A stretch of 64,000 bases of DNA from Pseudomonas viridiflava (GCF_900589395.1 NZ_UUIS01000061.1:124001-188000); one strand, 5' to 3'; shown: positions 17,828 to 25,570, counted from the first letter of the stretch. Program-made: numbers and translations. The notes: generated by a model from the letters alone, not told the origin.

Positions 17828-17956
17828 TCACTCTACGGTTGCGGCTGGCCAGATAGACCGAGCATAAGCCAGGGCCTCAGCAGGGCTGTGGTTTTCTGGC
17901 ATGATCATTGGAAAAGGTGGGTAGCCTGGCACTGTCACGAACCAAGATTTCTTCAC
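17828..17956 (-). CDS. Small phage protein after the spanin genes
   Basis: This is a 42-residue ORF starting at GTG 17956, which overlaps the Rz1 stop as GTGA, and ending TGA 17828, only 7 bases before the HNH start. The sequence begins VKKSWFVTVPGYPPFPMIMP and ends WPAATVE. The tight fit on both sides and the coupled start support it as a gene. I recall similar short proteins in Pseudomonas phages but cannot assign a function. Confidence 0.65.
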   Translation of the reverse strand: MKKSWFVTVPGYPPFPMIMPENHSPAEALAYARSIWPAATVE

Positions 17957-18222
17957 TTGCTCTGGCTGCGCAAGATCTGGGCATCTACCTGGTCGGCACA
18001 GGTATCAAGCAAGTTGATCGCTCGATCCTTCAGCGCCCAGACATCGCCGTTGTTGCGCAGATCGGCGTCGGCATCACTTACCCGCTCGCACTGGATTAGC
18101 ACCGGTGGCTCGATTCGCAGGGCTGTTGTCTTTGTCGCTACTGGCTTTGCCGCGCAGGCCGTCAGGCAAAGGCTGAGCAGCCCAGTCACGAACAGGCTTG
18201 CTGTTGCGCTTGAGTTCTTCAA
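17953..18222 (-). CDS. Rz1-like outer-membrane spanin lipoprotein
   Basis: This 89-residue protein lies in a different frame, largely inside Rz and extending beyond it. The start is TTG 18222, chosen because AGGAAGGA sits just upstream and the product then begins with a proper lipoprotein signal: KNSSATASLFVTGLLSLCLTAC with lipobox LTAC and lipidated C23. The mature part is short, with Pro and Cys residues. With Rz it forms the spanin that disrupts the outer membrane at lysis. Confidence 0.82.
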   Translation of the reverse strand: MKNSSATASLFVTGLLSLCLTACAAKPVATKTTALRIEPPVLIQCERVSDADADLRNNGDVWALKDRAINLLDTCADQVDAQILRSQSK

Positions 18223-18529
18223 AGTCCTTCCTCGCTTGACGGGCTTTCGTTTCGCTAGCCTTGAGCCGTTGAGCCAGATCCGCCTGATAGTCAGCGTTGC
18301 GCTTGGCCTCAGCCCGCAATGTTGTGATCGTGGCCTGGCTCTCGACGTTGGCCGCGACTGCATCAGCCCTGCTCTTTGTCTCGATGGCCAGGTCACCCTG
18401 TAGCGTGACGACCCGGACCTGCTGTATAGCGATCAGCAATGCCGCCACGATAGTGATCACCAGAGCGACTGCGATGATCCGCAAAGCTGCATAGGGCTTG
18501 GCGATAGCGGCCACTGTCTCGACGCTCAT
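18074..18529 (-). CDS. Rz-like inner-membrane spanin subunit
   Basis: The protein has 151 residues starting MSVETVAAIAKPYAALRIIA at ATG 18529, which overlaps the holin stop as ATGA. One N-terminal membrane anchor (about residues 13-35) is followed by a long periplasmic coiled coil rich in Ala, Glu, Lys and Arg. The upstream in-frame ATG lies within the holin gene and is rejected. It partners with the nested Rz1. Confidence 0.83.
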   Translation of the reverse strand: MSVETVAAIAKPYAALRIIAVALVITIVAALLIAIQQVRVVTLQGDLAIETKSRADAVAANVESQATITTLRAEAKRNADYQADLAQRLKASETKARQARKDFEELKRNSKPVRDWAAQPLPDGLRGKASSDKDNSPANRATGANPVRAGK

Positions 18530-18840
18530 ACCGAATCCACCTTGCGATTGATGAACCGCAGCAGGAACTCTCGCATCACGGTTACACCCAGGAAGCCGAT
18601 GGCGCCGCCGGCAACGATTGATGCGCTGGCTGGCCACTCGATCCACTCGATGACGATGGACGCAACCAGGCTGAGGCAGCCGCAGATCAGCGATTCAAGA
18701 ATGACGCGCCAAAGCTTGGTCCCCGGAGCGTCGTACAGCACACGCAGGAATGAAATGACAGTCGCCATAATTACCCCCTGCCATAGCGGATCAGAGAGGG
18801 CCAACCAGATTCGGGCCCAGGTGTCTGGTTTGTCAGGCAT
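18526..18840 (-). CDS. Phage holin (lambda-like)
   Basis: The protein has 104 residues from MPDKPDTWARIW. Three hydrophobic segments are visible (GVIMATVISFLRVLY, LESLICGCLSLVASIVIEWI and ASIVAGGAIGFLGVTVM) with a basic C terminus FINRKVDSV. This resembles class I lambda-type holins. It begins the lysis cassette and is coupled to Rz. Unusually, no endolysin gene stands between holin and Rz. The start is uncertain because no strong Shine-Dalgarno precedes it. A longer version would begin at 18912. Confidence 0.78.
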   Translation of the reverse strand: MPDKPDTWARIWLALSDPLWQGVIMATVISFLRVLYDAPGTKLWRVILESLICGCLSLVASIVIEWIEWPASASIVAGGAIGFLGVTVMREFLLRFINRKVDSV

Positions 18841-18916
18841 ATGAGCATCCGGTAGCCGAAAACGAAAAAGGCCCGCCGATATGGCGAGCCTTGGAATTTG
18901 TGTTTCTTTCATGCAA

Positions 18917-18944
18917 TAAAAAACCCAGCCTTGAGAGCTGGGTT
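18917..18944 (-). terminator. Terminator upstream of the lysis genes (tR'-like)
   Basis: Read leftward, AACCCAGC-loop-GCTGGGTT is an 8-bp perfect stem with a 7-base loop followed by a run of T. It lies about 80 bases before the holin start. Position between an early control region and the first lysis gene matches the lambda tR' terminator at which Q acts. Confidence 0.75.
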
Positions 18945-19233
18945 GTTCCCATACCGCCTTTGCAGAGGATGATCGGTACAGACTTGGATTATCGCCCGAT
19001 CACAAGCCAATTGCCACACTCGTTCGCGTGAATCCAATCGCGGGCATTTGGTGTCCACCGCAAGGAGTCGAACCCTGGGCTATCCGATTACAAAACGGAG
19101 GCTCTGACCTGCTTAACTATGACAACTTACGGGCGGAAGGTGAAGGACTCGGATCCTTACTGCCACCAGTAGCTCCGGGAGTCAAACTGGATTGTCCACC
19201 TCTTAGCGAATCAGCAATCGGCAACCTGTGATA
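18945..19233. other. Gap between holin and morons: tRNA-like element and hairpin
   Basis: About 290 bases lack a protein gene. Besides the tRNA-Thr-like element, the leftward strand at about 19,139-19,172 can form a hairpin (GGTG and AAGGA pairing with TCCTT and CACC) and further T-arm-like strings occur nearby. These might be remains of other tRNA genes. The late promoter expected in this area was not identified by eye. Confidence 0.4.
19049..19126 (-). tRNA. tRNA-Thr(UGU)-like gene with defective acceptor stem
   Basis: Positions 8 to 65 fit the tRNA consensus: T8-A9, G10:C25, A14, G15, G18-G19, A21, anticodon loop TTTGTAA (UGU), C48, T stem CAGGG/CCTTG and loop TTCGACT. An encoded ACCA ends the element. 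The acceptor stem pairs at only about four of seven positions and there seems to be an extra base after the T stem, so it may be degenerate. Pair 31-39 is T-T. Phage D3 is known to carry a tRNA-Thr for ACA, which fits. Confidence 0.5.
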
Positions 19234-19722
19234 TCAGACCGTAATCACAATTTTTTTAGGATCAAGGAGTTCTTTCAATTTATCAAAAATCATTTGATGG
19301 ACAACCTGATACTTCTCGGCCTTCACGTCTTCAGCGCCAATAATTCGGTAATCTACATCGTTCAATGCAAATCTGTAGCCATGGTCACAGAAGCGTGCGT
19401 CCATCTCAAAAACGTAGGTAACGCGCTGATTACGATCTTCTGAAACTATAGTGACTGCTACAGAGAAGGATACAACGCCTCCTTTGCTTGACAAATTCAT
19501 CCATGATTTATCTTTGAAGTCTAGAGGGGGGCCTTCTCCGAGCCTCACATAAGCATCTCCTGCCTTTCCATCATGGTGGTTCCATCTGGCAGATGGAATA
19601 CCGAGGTATGCAGGTAAGCTGGCGACCATATTTCCTGCTGCTCTCGCAAGAAGATTCAATTGCAAGGTCATTGCTTCTTGCTGGCTTTTGTAATCCTGCT
19701 GCAGCTCATCGTATAGACTCAT
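19234..19722 (-). CDS. Prophage cassette protein, unknown (162 aa)
   Basis: The start is ATG 19722 (MSLYDELQQDYKSQQEAMTL), supported by AGGAG about 8 bases upstream. An upstream in-frame extension crosses a terminator hairpin and is rejected. The N-terminal half is helical. The C-terminal half is beta-rich with VVSFSVAVTIVSEDRNQRVTYVF. No signal peptide or known motif is visible. It belongs to a run of single genes separated by related terminators and is likely to be an accessory (moron) gene. Confidence 0.68.
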   Translation of the reverse strand: MSLYDELQQDYKSQQEAMTLQLNLLARAAGNMVASLPAYLGIPSARWNHHDGKAGDAYVRLGEGPPLDFKDKSWMNLSSKGGVVSFSVAVTIVSEDRNQRVTYVFEMDARFCDHGYRFALNDVDYRIIGAEDVKAEKYQVVHQMIFDKLKELLDPKKIVITV

Positions 19723-19780
19723 CGCGACACTCCTTGTTGAGATAGTGGCACGATGACACAAATAGGAATAGCGAGCCACA

Positions 19781-19810
19781 AAAAAGCTCAGCTCAATGGC
19801 CGGGCTTTTC
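19781..19810 (-). terminator. Cassette terminator repeat, copy 1
   Basis: AAAAAGCTCAGCTCAATGGC followed by CGGGCTTTTC is related to the copies at 20,131 and 20,579. The stem is imperfect on one side. Read leftward, a T run follows it. Confidence 0.55.
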
Positions 19811-19855
19811 TCTGGGAGTCGCGCTTGAAAAGCTGAACACCACTGCTGACTCAGC

Positions 19856-20125
19856 TCACTTGGAGAAGGTAAGCTCGAGATCGTCAGGCTCACCTTCCAG
19901 GCCTATTTCCCATTCGGGGTACTCGTCGGCGAGCTGTTGGAGCAAGATTCCGATCGCTTCAAAATAGACCGCAGTGCTCACAGCAGAGTTGACCTTCGCC
20001 TTGACGACAAATCTATTAATGCTACCGCCAGCCTGCTGCTTGGGCAGCTTACTTACGATCTGCTGCTTGATTTCAGCGGAGACACTTGATGCGGTAACTT
20101 CCAAGACTGGATTCCCTTCGGGCAT
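19856..20125 (-). CDS. Prophage cassette protein, unknown (89 aa)
   Basis: The preferred start is ATG 20125 (MPEGNPVLEVTASSVSAEIK), immediately after the terminator repeat at 20,131. A longer frame would overlap the neighbouring gene and cross that hairpin. The product has the string INRFVVKAKVNSAVSTAVYF and an acidic tail. The start has no clear Shine-Dalgarno. No family was recognised. It sits alone between two related terminators. Confidence 0.55.
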   Translation of the reverse strand: MPEGNPVLEVTASSVSAEIKQQIVSKLPKQQAGGSINRFVVKAKVNSAVSTAVYFEAIGILLQQLADEYPEWEIGLEGEPDDLELTFSK

Positions 20126-20130
20126 GTAAT

Positions 20131-20160
20131 AAAAAGTCCGACTCAATTGCCGGGGGTTTT
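20131..20160 (-). terminator. Cassette terminator repeat, copy 2
   Basis: AAAAAGTCCGACTCAATTGC then CGGGGGTTTT. It is a degenerate copy of the hairpin at 20,579-20,606 and lies between two small unknown genes. Leftward transcripts would meet the T run. Confidence 0.55.
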
Positions 20161-20177
20161 CTTGAAAGCGGCGCAGA

Positions 20178-20552
20178 TTAAGAGTTGAACTGATGTAGCA
20201 CTCGGCGTATGTCACCAGCGTCCAGATCGACATGCATGCCCTCGAACACGGAGATTACGTCACGACCGCAAAGCCTCTGGTACAGCTCGTCGCCAAACTC
20301 AGTGCGTTCCTTAGAGCCCAAAATTGCAGGCCCGCCTTGGCGAACGCCGGAAATGCAGATCAATCCGATATTCAGCATGCTCTCTGCAAACTCTTCAGCC
20401 ACTTCCAGCAGCTCTTGCTTACTGATCCTGACCTCAATGCCTTGGTTAACGAGGTCTCGATGATAGTCCCCGCTAATAATACTTACTGTAAACGTCCGCC
20501 CTGGGCCGGTTGCACCTGCCAAGAGACGCCGAATCAATTCCCACGCTTCCAT
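20178..20552 (-). CDS. Prophage cassette protein, unknown (124 aa)
   Basis: The start is ATG 20552 (MEAWELIRRLLAGATGPGRT) with AAGGAT about 8 bases upstream. The protein is mixed alpha/beta, with ELLEVAEEFAESMLNIGLIC and VRQGGPAILGSKERTEFGDE. No signal, membrane segment or known catalytic motif is visible. It is bounded by terminator repeats on both sides, which is the mark of an independently acquired moron. Confidence 0.65.
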   Translation of the reverse strand: MEAWELIRRLLAGATGPGRTFTVSIISGDYHRDLVNQGIEVRISKQELLEVAEEFAESMLNIGLICISGVRQGGPAILGSKERTEFGDELYQRLCGRDVISVFEGMHVDLDAGDIRRVLHQFNS

Positions 20553-20578
20553 GTGATAAATCCTTAGCAGGTAAATAC

Positions 20579-20606
20579 AAAAAGCCCGACTCAATGGCCG
20601 GGCTTT
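20579..20606 (-). terminator. Cassette terminator repeat, copy 3 (best preserved)
   Basis: AAAGCCCG-loop-CGGGCTTT forms an 8-bp stem with a run of T leftward (and a shorter T run rightward). It separates the gene at 20,684-21,271 from the cassette genes. Copies 1 and 2 share its loop string CTCAAT. Confidence 0.75.
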
Positions 20607-20683
20607 CTGGTCGATCCCGGTTACGCGCAGGAATCAGATGATGAGTGGCAATTTCGCTCATTCACTCATCGCTGTCAAGCACC

Positions 20684-21271
20684 TCAATCGATCAGTTGTT
20701 CGCGCTCCAAAATCTCCGTCACATGAACCACGGCGCCTTCCTGCATCGCCTCTAGGCACTTATGGATTGCCAGGCGCCAGCGGCCCCGGGTTGAGTCTGG
20801 TCGGGCTTCAGTGTCCCAGGTATTCATGTCGTAGAACTCGTCGGGCAGGATCGCAACATCGGTAGAGCGCTTGCCCTGCTTACCCTTCATCTTCGGGATG
20901 AACCAGACGGTGGTGGCCTTGTACACGAACAGGGCCGGTGCCGGGGAACTGATGCGCGGAATGGTCCGGGCAATTGCACCCACCCGATTCGCCTTGTGTG
21001 TGGAGAACTTGCCCACCAGCACATCCCAGTGCGCCGCGCTCAGCTCGCGGTGCAGGAGCGCATACAGGCAGCAGTCGTAATCGAACTGGTCGCGCGCCGA
21101 GAGCAGCGCCCGGAAGCCAGCCTCGCGCGGCCCGGACTCGATCAGCTTCTGCCAGCTTTGCTTCGTCGAGTTATCGATATTATCCGCGGCCAGCACCCTG
21201 ACAACTGCGGACATGACACCCTGGTAGATCGCCGGGTCGGTCAGAACTTTGCGTGATGTTGCGTTGCTCAT
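20684..21271 (-). CDS. Early phage protein, unknown; Q-like by position
   Basis: The protein has 195 residues. Its start overlaps the dnaB-like stop by 4 bases, so it belongs to the replication operon. The middle has CCLYALLHRELSAAHWDVLV and KANRVGAIARTIPRI. Its place after the replication genes and before the late terminators is where lambdoid phages encode the late antiterminator Q. The Trp/Leu-helical pattern is loosely like that of antitermination proteins. I cannot confirm the family by reading, so this is a positional inference. Confidence 0.7.
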   Translation of the reverse strand: MSNATSRKVLTDPAIYQGVMSAVVRVLAADNIDNSTKQSWQKLIESGPREAGFRALLSARDQFDYDCCLYALLHRELSAAHWDVLVGKFSTHKANRVGAIARTIPRISSPAPALFVYKATTVWFIPKMKGKQGKRSTDVAILPDEFYDMNTWDTEARPDSTRGRWRLAIHKCLEAMQEGAVVHVTEILEREQLID

Positions 21272-22671
21272 GCTGCTCTCCCCTTACCGTACTGGCGGCC
21301 GGCGAACGCGCGGCCCATTTCGATTTCTTCGTCACTCGCGTGGCAACCCACCAGTTCCACAAACCGGTGGTAAGCACCTTGGTGCTGGACGCGACAGAAC
21401 CCGGTTTTGCCATGGCGGTTCTTGTCCACGATCAGCTCGGTCACACCCGCTTGGCCAGCCTCCGATTCGTTGTCGCGGTGAACCAGCACCACCACATCGG
21501 CATCGGCCTCAAGCTGGCCCGATTCACGCAAGTCGCTCTTGGTCGGGCGCTTGTTGGCGCGCTGTTTCGGTCCGCGATTGAGTTGCGCCAGCAGCAGAAT
21601 CGGCACGCCCAGTTCCTTGGCCAGCCGCTTGATACCCTTGCTGATCTCGGCGACCTGCTCGTGTCGAGGGGCACTCTTGCTCTCCCCTTTGACCAGCCCG
21701 ACGTAATCGAGGGCGATCAGGCCCAGACCATGCTCACGCTTGACCGTGCGGGCGATCTGCCGAATGTCCTTGAGGGTCAGCATGGCGTCATCGCAGAGAA
21801 CCAGCGGGGCACCGTTAAGCTTGTTGACGGCGCCGGTCAGGCCGGGCCAGTCACTGTCGGTCATCGAGTGGCCTTCGCTGATGTGCTGAAGCTGCACACT
21901 GCCGACCGAGGCCAGAGAACGGTTGGTCAGCTCGACATCGCTCATTTCCAGCGAGAACACCAGAGCAGTAGCCTTGCTGTGCAGTGCTACGCGCTCGGCG
22001 ATGTTCAGGCCCAGGGTGGTCTTGCCGCTGCCGGGCTCGCCGGCCACCACGATGACGTGCCCAGAGCAGATACCGGGAATGAACTCATCGAGCGATTTCA
22101 GTCCGGTGTCGAAACCCAGGCTCACCTCGCGATTGAAACGCCGATCAATGCCGTCGATGGCCTCGTCCAGCACGTCGCCGATGAAGCGGTACCGGCGCTT
22201 GGAATCCATGCCTTCGGCCTCCAGCGCCAGCCAGGCCTGCTGCCCTTGCGCCAGCACCTCGTCCAGCGGCGTGCCGTCCTCCAGACTCTGGGTCATGACC
22301 GTGGCTGCCGCGATCACGCGGCGGGCCACCGAACGCTGCTTGACGACCCGGGCGTACTCGGTGAAGTTCGCAGCGCTGGGCGTCCTGTTGGCGATGTGCG
22401 CCGCGACACCCAGCGTGCTTTGGCCATCCGCCAGCCTTGGACGTACATCGCTCAGGGTCACCACGTCGATCAGCACGCCCTTGTTGCGGCAGGCCGACAG
22501 CAGCTCGAACAGTTCGGAGCAGGCCGGGTGATGGAAGTCGTTCACCTCCAGCCGAACATCGTCGATCAGCGCCGGGCTGTGGATCATCGATCCGATCAGG
22601 GCGTACTCGGCTTCGTGGCTGTAGAGCCGCGAGGGTTCCGGCTCAGCATCGAGGTATTCATGGTCGATCAT
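21268..22671 (-). CDS. Replicative DNA helicase, DnaB-like
   Basis: This 467-residue protein has the normal DnaB length. The N-terminal domain (YSHEAEYALIGSMIHSPALID) is followed by a RecA-like domain with Walker A GEPGSGKTT at residues 211-219, LEMSDVELTNR, and Walker B LGLIALDY at 316-323. QLNRGPKQRANKRPTKSDLR lies near the end. It unwinds the phage DNA and is probably loaded by the DnaC-like protein encoded next to it. The genes overlap by 4 bases. Confidence 0.95.
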   Translation of the reverse strand: MIDHEYLDAEPEPSRLYSHEAEYALIGSMIHSPALIDDVRLEVNDFHHPACSELFELLSACRNKGVLIDVVTLSDVRPRLADGQSTLGVAAHIANRTPSAANFTEYARVVKQRSVARRVIAAATVMTQSLEDGTPLDEVLAQGQQAWLALEAEGMDSKRRYRFIGDVLDEAIDGIDRRFNREVSLGFDTGLKSLDEFIPGICSGHVIVVAGEPGSGKTTLGLNIAERVALHSKATALVFSLEMSDVELTNRSLASVGSVQLQHISEGHSMTDSDWPGLTGAVNKLNGAPLVLCDDAMLTLKDIRQIARTVKREHGLGLIALDYVGLVKGESKSAPRHEQVAEISKGIKRLAKELGVPILLLAQLNRGPKQRANKRPTKSDLRESGQLEADADVVVLVHRDNESEAGQAGVTELIVDKNRHGKTGFCRVQHQGAYHRFVELVGCHASDEEIEMGRAFAGRQYGKGRAA

Positions 22672-23486
22672 GCGGCACCTCCGACGCGGGCCGACTTCCA
22701 GGTGAAGGGCGCCAGCAGGCCGCCGTTCTCACGCAACCGATCAGCTGCTCGAGGACCGATGAATTCCGGCAGGCTGTCGGCCACCTGGTTGCTGATCAGG
22801 ATGGTGGGCAGGACCAACTGGTAACGGCGGTCGATCACCTCATGCAACAGGCTGGGCATGAAGTCCTTCCCCGGCCTGGGCGTGTGCATGCCCACCTCGT
22901 CGATGACCAGCAGGTCGACCGATGCCAGCTCGGTCAGCAGCTCGGTTTTGGTAGGGGCGGAATTGCTCCGGAAGCTGTCGGTCACGCCCTGCATGATCGC
23001 CTCGGCGGTCACGATCAAACCGGTGGCCTGCTCGACGCGGACGATGTGCTGCAGGATGGCGCAGGCCAAGTGAGTCTTGCCGTTGCCAACCTCGCCCAGC
23101 AGCATCAGGGCGCGCCCAACGCGGTAATGCTCGGCAAAGCCCTCGGCGTACTTGCGGCAGATGCTCAGGGCGCGCTGCTTGGCCTGATCGTCGCCGGTGT
23201 TGAAGCTCTCGAACGTGCAGGAGCGGAATCGCGGTGTTATGCCGGTGGCGAACAGGGCAGCGTTCAGCCGGTCGGCCTGCTCGGCTTCGCGGGCGACGGT
23301 GCGCACCAGGTCGCTGACGTGGGTGTTCAGTGCAGTCCAGCGGCACTTCGGGCAGGTGGTCGACGACCAGCCGCCCTCGAATTGCTCGACAAGGCACGTC
23401 TCAAACTGGCCGTGGCCCGGCTCGACACACTCGACCGTCCTGGTCTCAGCCAGCCGTGGTGCTGGAGTGAATTTAGAATAGGTCAT
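22668..23486 (-). CDS. Helicase loader, DnaC-like AAA ATPase
   Basis: The protein has 272 residues. The N-terminal part carries Cys residues (C20, C31 and C45-x2-C48) suggestive of a small zinc site. The ATPase core has Walker A GEVGNGKTH (131-139), Walker B DLLVIDEVG (191-199) and a later Arg-rich sensor region. It matches DnaC/IstB-type loaders. It lies between the initiator-like gene and the helicase, with overlaps of 14 and 4 bases. Confidence 0.93.
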   Translation of the reverse strand: MTYSKFTPAPRLAETRTVECVEPGHGQFETCLVEQFEGGWSSTTCPKCRWTALNTHVSDLVRTVAREAEQADRLNAALFATGITPRFRSCTFESFNTGDDQAKQRALSICRKYAEGFAEHYRVGRALMLLGEVGNGKTHLACAILQHIVRVEQATGLIVTAEAIMQGVTDSFRSNSAPTKTELLTELASVDLLVIDEVGMHTPRPGKDFMPSLLHEVIDRRYQLVLPTILISNQVADSLPEFIGPRAADRLRENGGLLAPFTWKSARVGGAA

Positions 23487-24222
23487 TTGGGTACATGCTC
23501 TGATCGTGACTTGGGACGTGAAGGACAGCGGACTGATGTTGGCTAGGCGGCAGTGGCTGTCCTGTCACAACCTCGTCGGTCCACTTCTCGCCATTAAGCC
23601 AAGTCGCTGCCAAGGGCACGTAGCGCCCACCCTCCTTGATCCAGTCATGCTGCTGGCACTGGCGACCGAGAGCCGTGATCAGCGTCTGTCTCAGCTCCAG
23701 GCTCGGCTTCAACTTCGCCCAAGCCTTCCTGGCGTCCTTGAGCGACCGCTTTTTCGGGTACAGCTTCCAGAACTGATCGAACCCTTCCAGCGGATCGGAT
23801 TTGCACAAAGGTTTCTCAGTACTTGCTGAATTCAGTACTTGCTTAACCTCAATACTTACTAGGGGGGGATTTACCGGCGACGGTTCAACCGGGGCCGGAT
23901 AATCCGTCGCCGGTGATTCCGACACGGTGTAGACCCGCCCGCCAAACTCACCGCCCTCGGAACGAGCCATGGAAATTTGCAGGTAGCCGGCTTGCTCCAG
24001 CTCCTTGATCAAGCCACGAACGGCGTCACGGCCAGAGGCTTTGCCCAGACACGCCTCGGTCTGGCTGATCAGGTGATGCGTGGAAACCTCCCAGTGATCA
24101 GGCTTGCCCAGCAGGAACACCAGCATGCCGCGAGCAGCCCAGCTAAGCCGGGCGTCCTCGCTGATCGACTTGTTCAGCATGTAGAAATTTGCCTCGGGGC
24201 GAGGCGCACGAATGATGCTCAT
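23473..24222 (-). CDS. Helix-turn-helix replication protein (O/DnaT-like)
   Basis: The protein has 249 residues. The N-terminal winged-helix region includes LSWAARGMLVFLLGKPDHWEV, SQTEACLGKASGRDAVRGLI and ELEQAGYLQI. A Pro/Ser-rich linker follows. The C-terminal domain FDQFWKLYPKKRSLKDARKAW is common in phage initiators and DnaT-like proteins. It probably binds the phage origin and brings in the DnaC-DnaB complex. The origin may lie within or near this gene, as in lambda O, but I see no clear iterons. Confidence 0.83.
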   Translation of the reverse strand: MSIIRAPRPEANFYMLNKSISEDARLSWAARGMLVFLLGKPDHWEVSTHHLISQTEACLGKASGRDAVRGLIKELEQAGYLQISMARSEGGEFGGRVYTVSESPATDYPAPVEPSPVNPPLVSIEVKQVLNSASTEKPLCKSDPLEGFDQFWKLYPKKRSLKDARKAWAKLKPSLELRQTLITALGRQCQQHDWIKEGGRYVPLAATWLNGEKWTDEVVTGQPLPPSQHQSAVLHVPSHDQSMYPNDLF

Positions 24223-24803
24223 TGCAGCGTCTCCCCAGGCTTGCGGCTGATCTGGGCAGCCATCGCTTTCACTGACCCACCAGACAAGCGCAGCGTCAGC
24301 AAACGCAGGGCAGTCGTAGCGTCAATCGAGAACGTGCGAGCCTCGTCGAGCGCCAGCCCTGTCGGAGAGTGGCCCATCATAAGGACGCGGGCGCGATCGC
24401 TGTAGTTGAACGCTGCGCAAGCTAACTGCTGGTCGGTCAGGCCGTCGAACGCCTCGTCCGGCAGACACTCGGCCGGGTACGCGACCACGGGAATGAGGTT
24501 TGCGGGGAGCGGCTTCCCCTCAAGCAAATGCCGGGTCATTGCGTCCCGGTGCTCATTGGCAACTTGGGCTGCATCATGGCCAGTTCTTCGCCTGAACAGC
24601 ACCTTGAGCGCGTAGTAGGCGCGATAAAGATCGATATGAGTGTCATCCTCCTTTTCAATGGAATATTCAGGCTCGGCGATCACATCCAGCACGTCCTTGA
24701 CCACCTCGAAGCACTTCAACAACAGCGCGGCGTCGTTATTTTTTTCGAAGTGAGCCTCGTCGATATGCTCCACAGGCTGCTCGTATGTCGGTTGCTTGCT
24801 CAT
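24219..24803 (-). CDS. Early phage protein, unknown (194 aa)
   Basis: This protein starts MSKQPTYEQPVEHIDEAHFE and overlaps its neighbours by 4 bases at both ends, so it is part of the leftward early operon. It is acidic and helical. A short string VANEHRDAMTRHLLEGKPLP and a C-terminal SGGSVKAMAAQISRKPGETL are visible. It has no signal or membrane segment. No family was recognised. Confidence 0.75.
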   Translation of the reverse strand: MSKQPTYEQPVEHIDEAHFEKNNDAALLLKCFEVVKDVLDVIAEPEYSIEKEDDTHIDLYRAYYALKVLFRRRTGHDAAQVANEHRDAMTRHLLEGKPLPANLIPVVAYPAECLPDEAFDGLTDQQLACAAFNYSDRARVLMMGHSPTGLALDEARTFSIDATTALRLLTLRLSGGSVKAMAAQISRKPGETLQ

Positions 24804-25570
24804 GCCTGCTCTCCTTCGCCACCGAACAGCTCGGCCAGATCAACTTGATAGACGGCTGCCCAGGCGGCAGCGGGCCAGGCTAATACCGAGCCGTAAGTGG
24901 GGTGATTCACACGAGGAACCTTGATGCCCTGGGCATCGCACCATTTCCTGAGCGGCCGCCACCCAGCAGCGCCAAACTTGCGGCGTAGTGTCTTCTCAAC
25001 CGCGAGGATGGTTGCTTGAGTGACACCCAAGCCAAGGCGCTCCTTGAGCTGGCGTGACTCACGAACGGCGGCGCTCGCTGTGGCCATGGCAGTTGCTTCG
25101 CGGCGACTGCCAATTTCGGCTTTTGTGGCGATAGCATGGTCACGCTGCTCGAGCGCCAACTGCTCAGAGCGCTTAGTGGCAAGCAGGTGCTCCAAGGCGG
25201 TGATGTAGTCGCCGGGCAGAGTTGGTGATGGAGCTGGCCGGAAGTAACGATTGACCAGTTGGCGCTGGACGGACCAGGACAGATTGTCAGTGAATGGCTT
25301 AACCAACATCAGGTAGCCTTGCTCGGCCACCAGAACCAGCCCCCGGTTGGGCACCTCAACTCCAAAACAACGTAAAACGTCTTTTTGGCTGACATCAGCA
25401 AGGAAGTAATCCTCATCCTCAATGAGTCGATCCTTGTGGGCGGTGAAAGTCCGACCGGCAGTTCCGTCGGGGCGCTCATGCACCTGATCAATCATCGCCA
25501 GTGTCACGACACGCTGGCCGCGATACTCGACGACGGGCAATTGGGCGTTATGGACATTGATCAGTTGCAT
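24800..25570 (-). CDS. ORF6N-domain protein (antirepressor-like)
   Basis: The protein has 256 residues. The N-terminal ORF6N domain spans about residues 12-112 (VEYRGQRVVTLAMIDQVH, FTAHKDRLIEDEDYF, NRGLVLVAEQGYLMLVKPF, QRQLVNRYF). A coiled basic middle region and a C-terminal Trp-rich region with W-x2-LRKWCDAQGIKV follow. ORF6N and KilA-N/BRO proteins of phages are DNA-binding and several act as antirepressors. It overlaps the preceding gene by 10 bases. A role in regulating lysogeny is inferred. Confidence 0.82.
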   Translation of the reverse strand: MQLINVHNAQLPVVEYRGQRVVTLAMIDQVHERPDGTAGRTFTAHKDRLIEDEDYFLADVSQKDVLRCFGVEVPNRGLVLVAEQGYLMLVKPFTDNLSWSVQRQLVNRYFRPAPSPTLPGDYITALEHLLATKRSEQLALEQRDHAIATKAEIGSRREATAMATASAAVRESRQLKERLGLGVTQATILAVEKTLRRKFGAAGWRPLRKWCDAQGIKVPRVNHPTYGSVLAWPAAAWAAVYQVDLAELFGGEGEQA

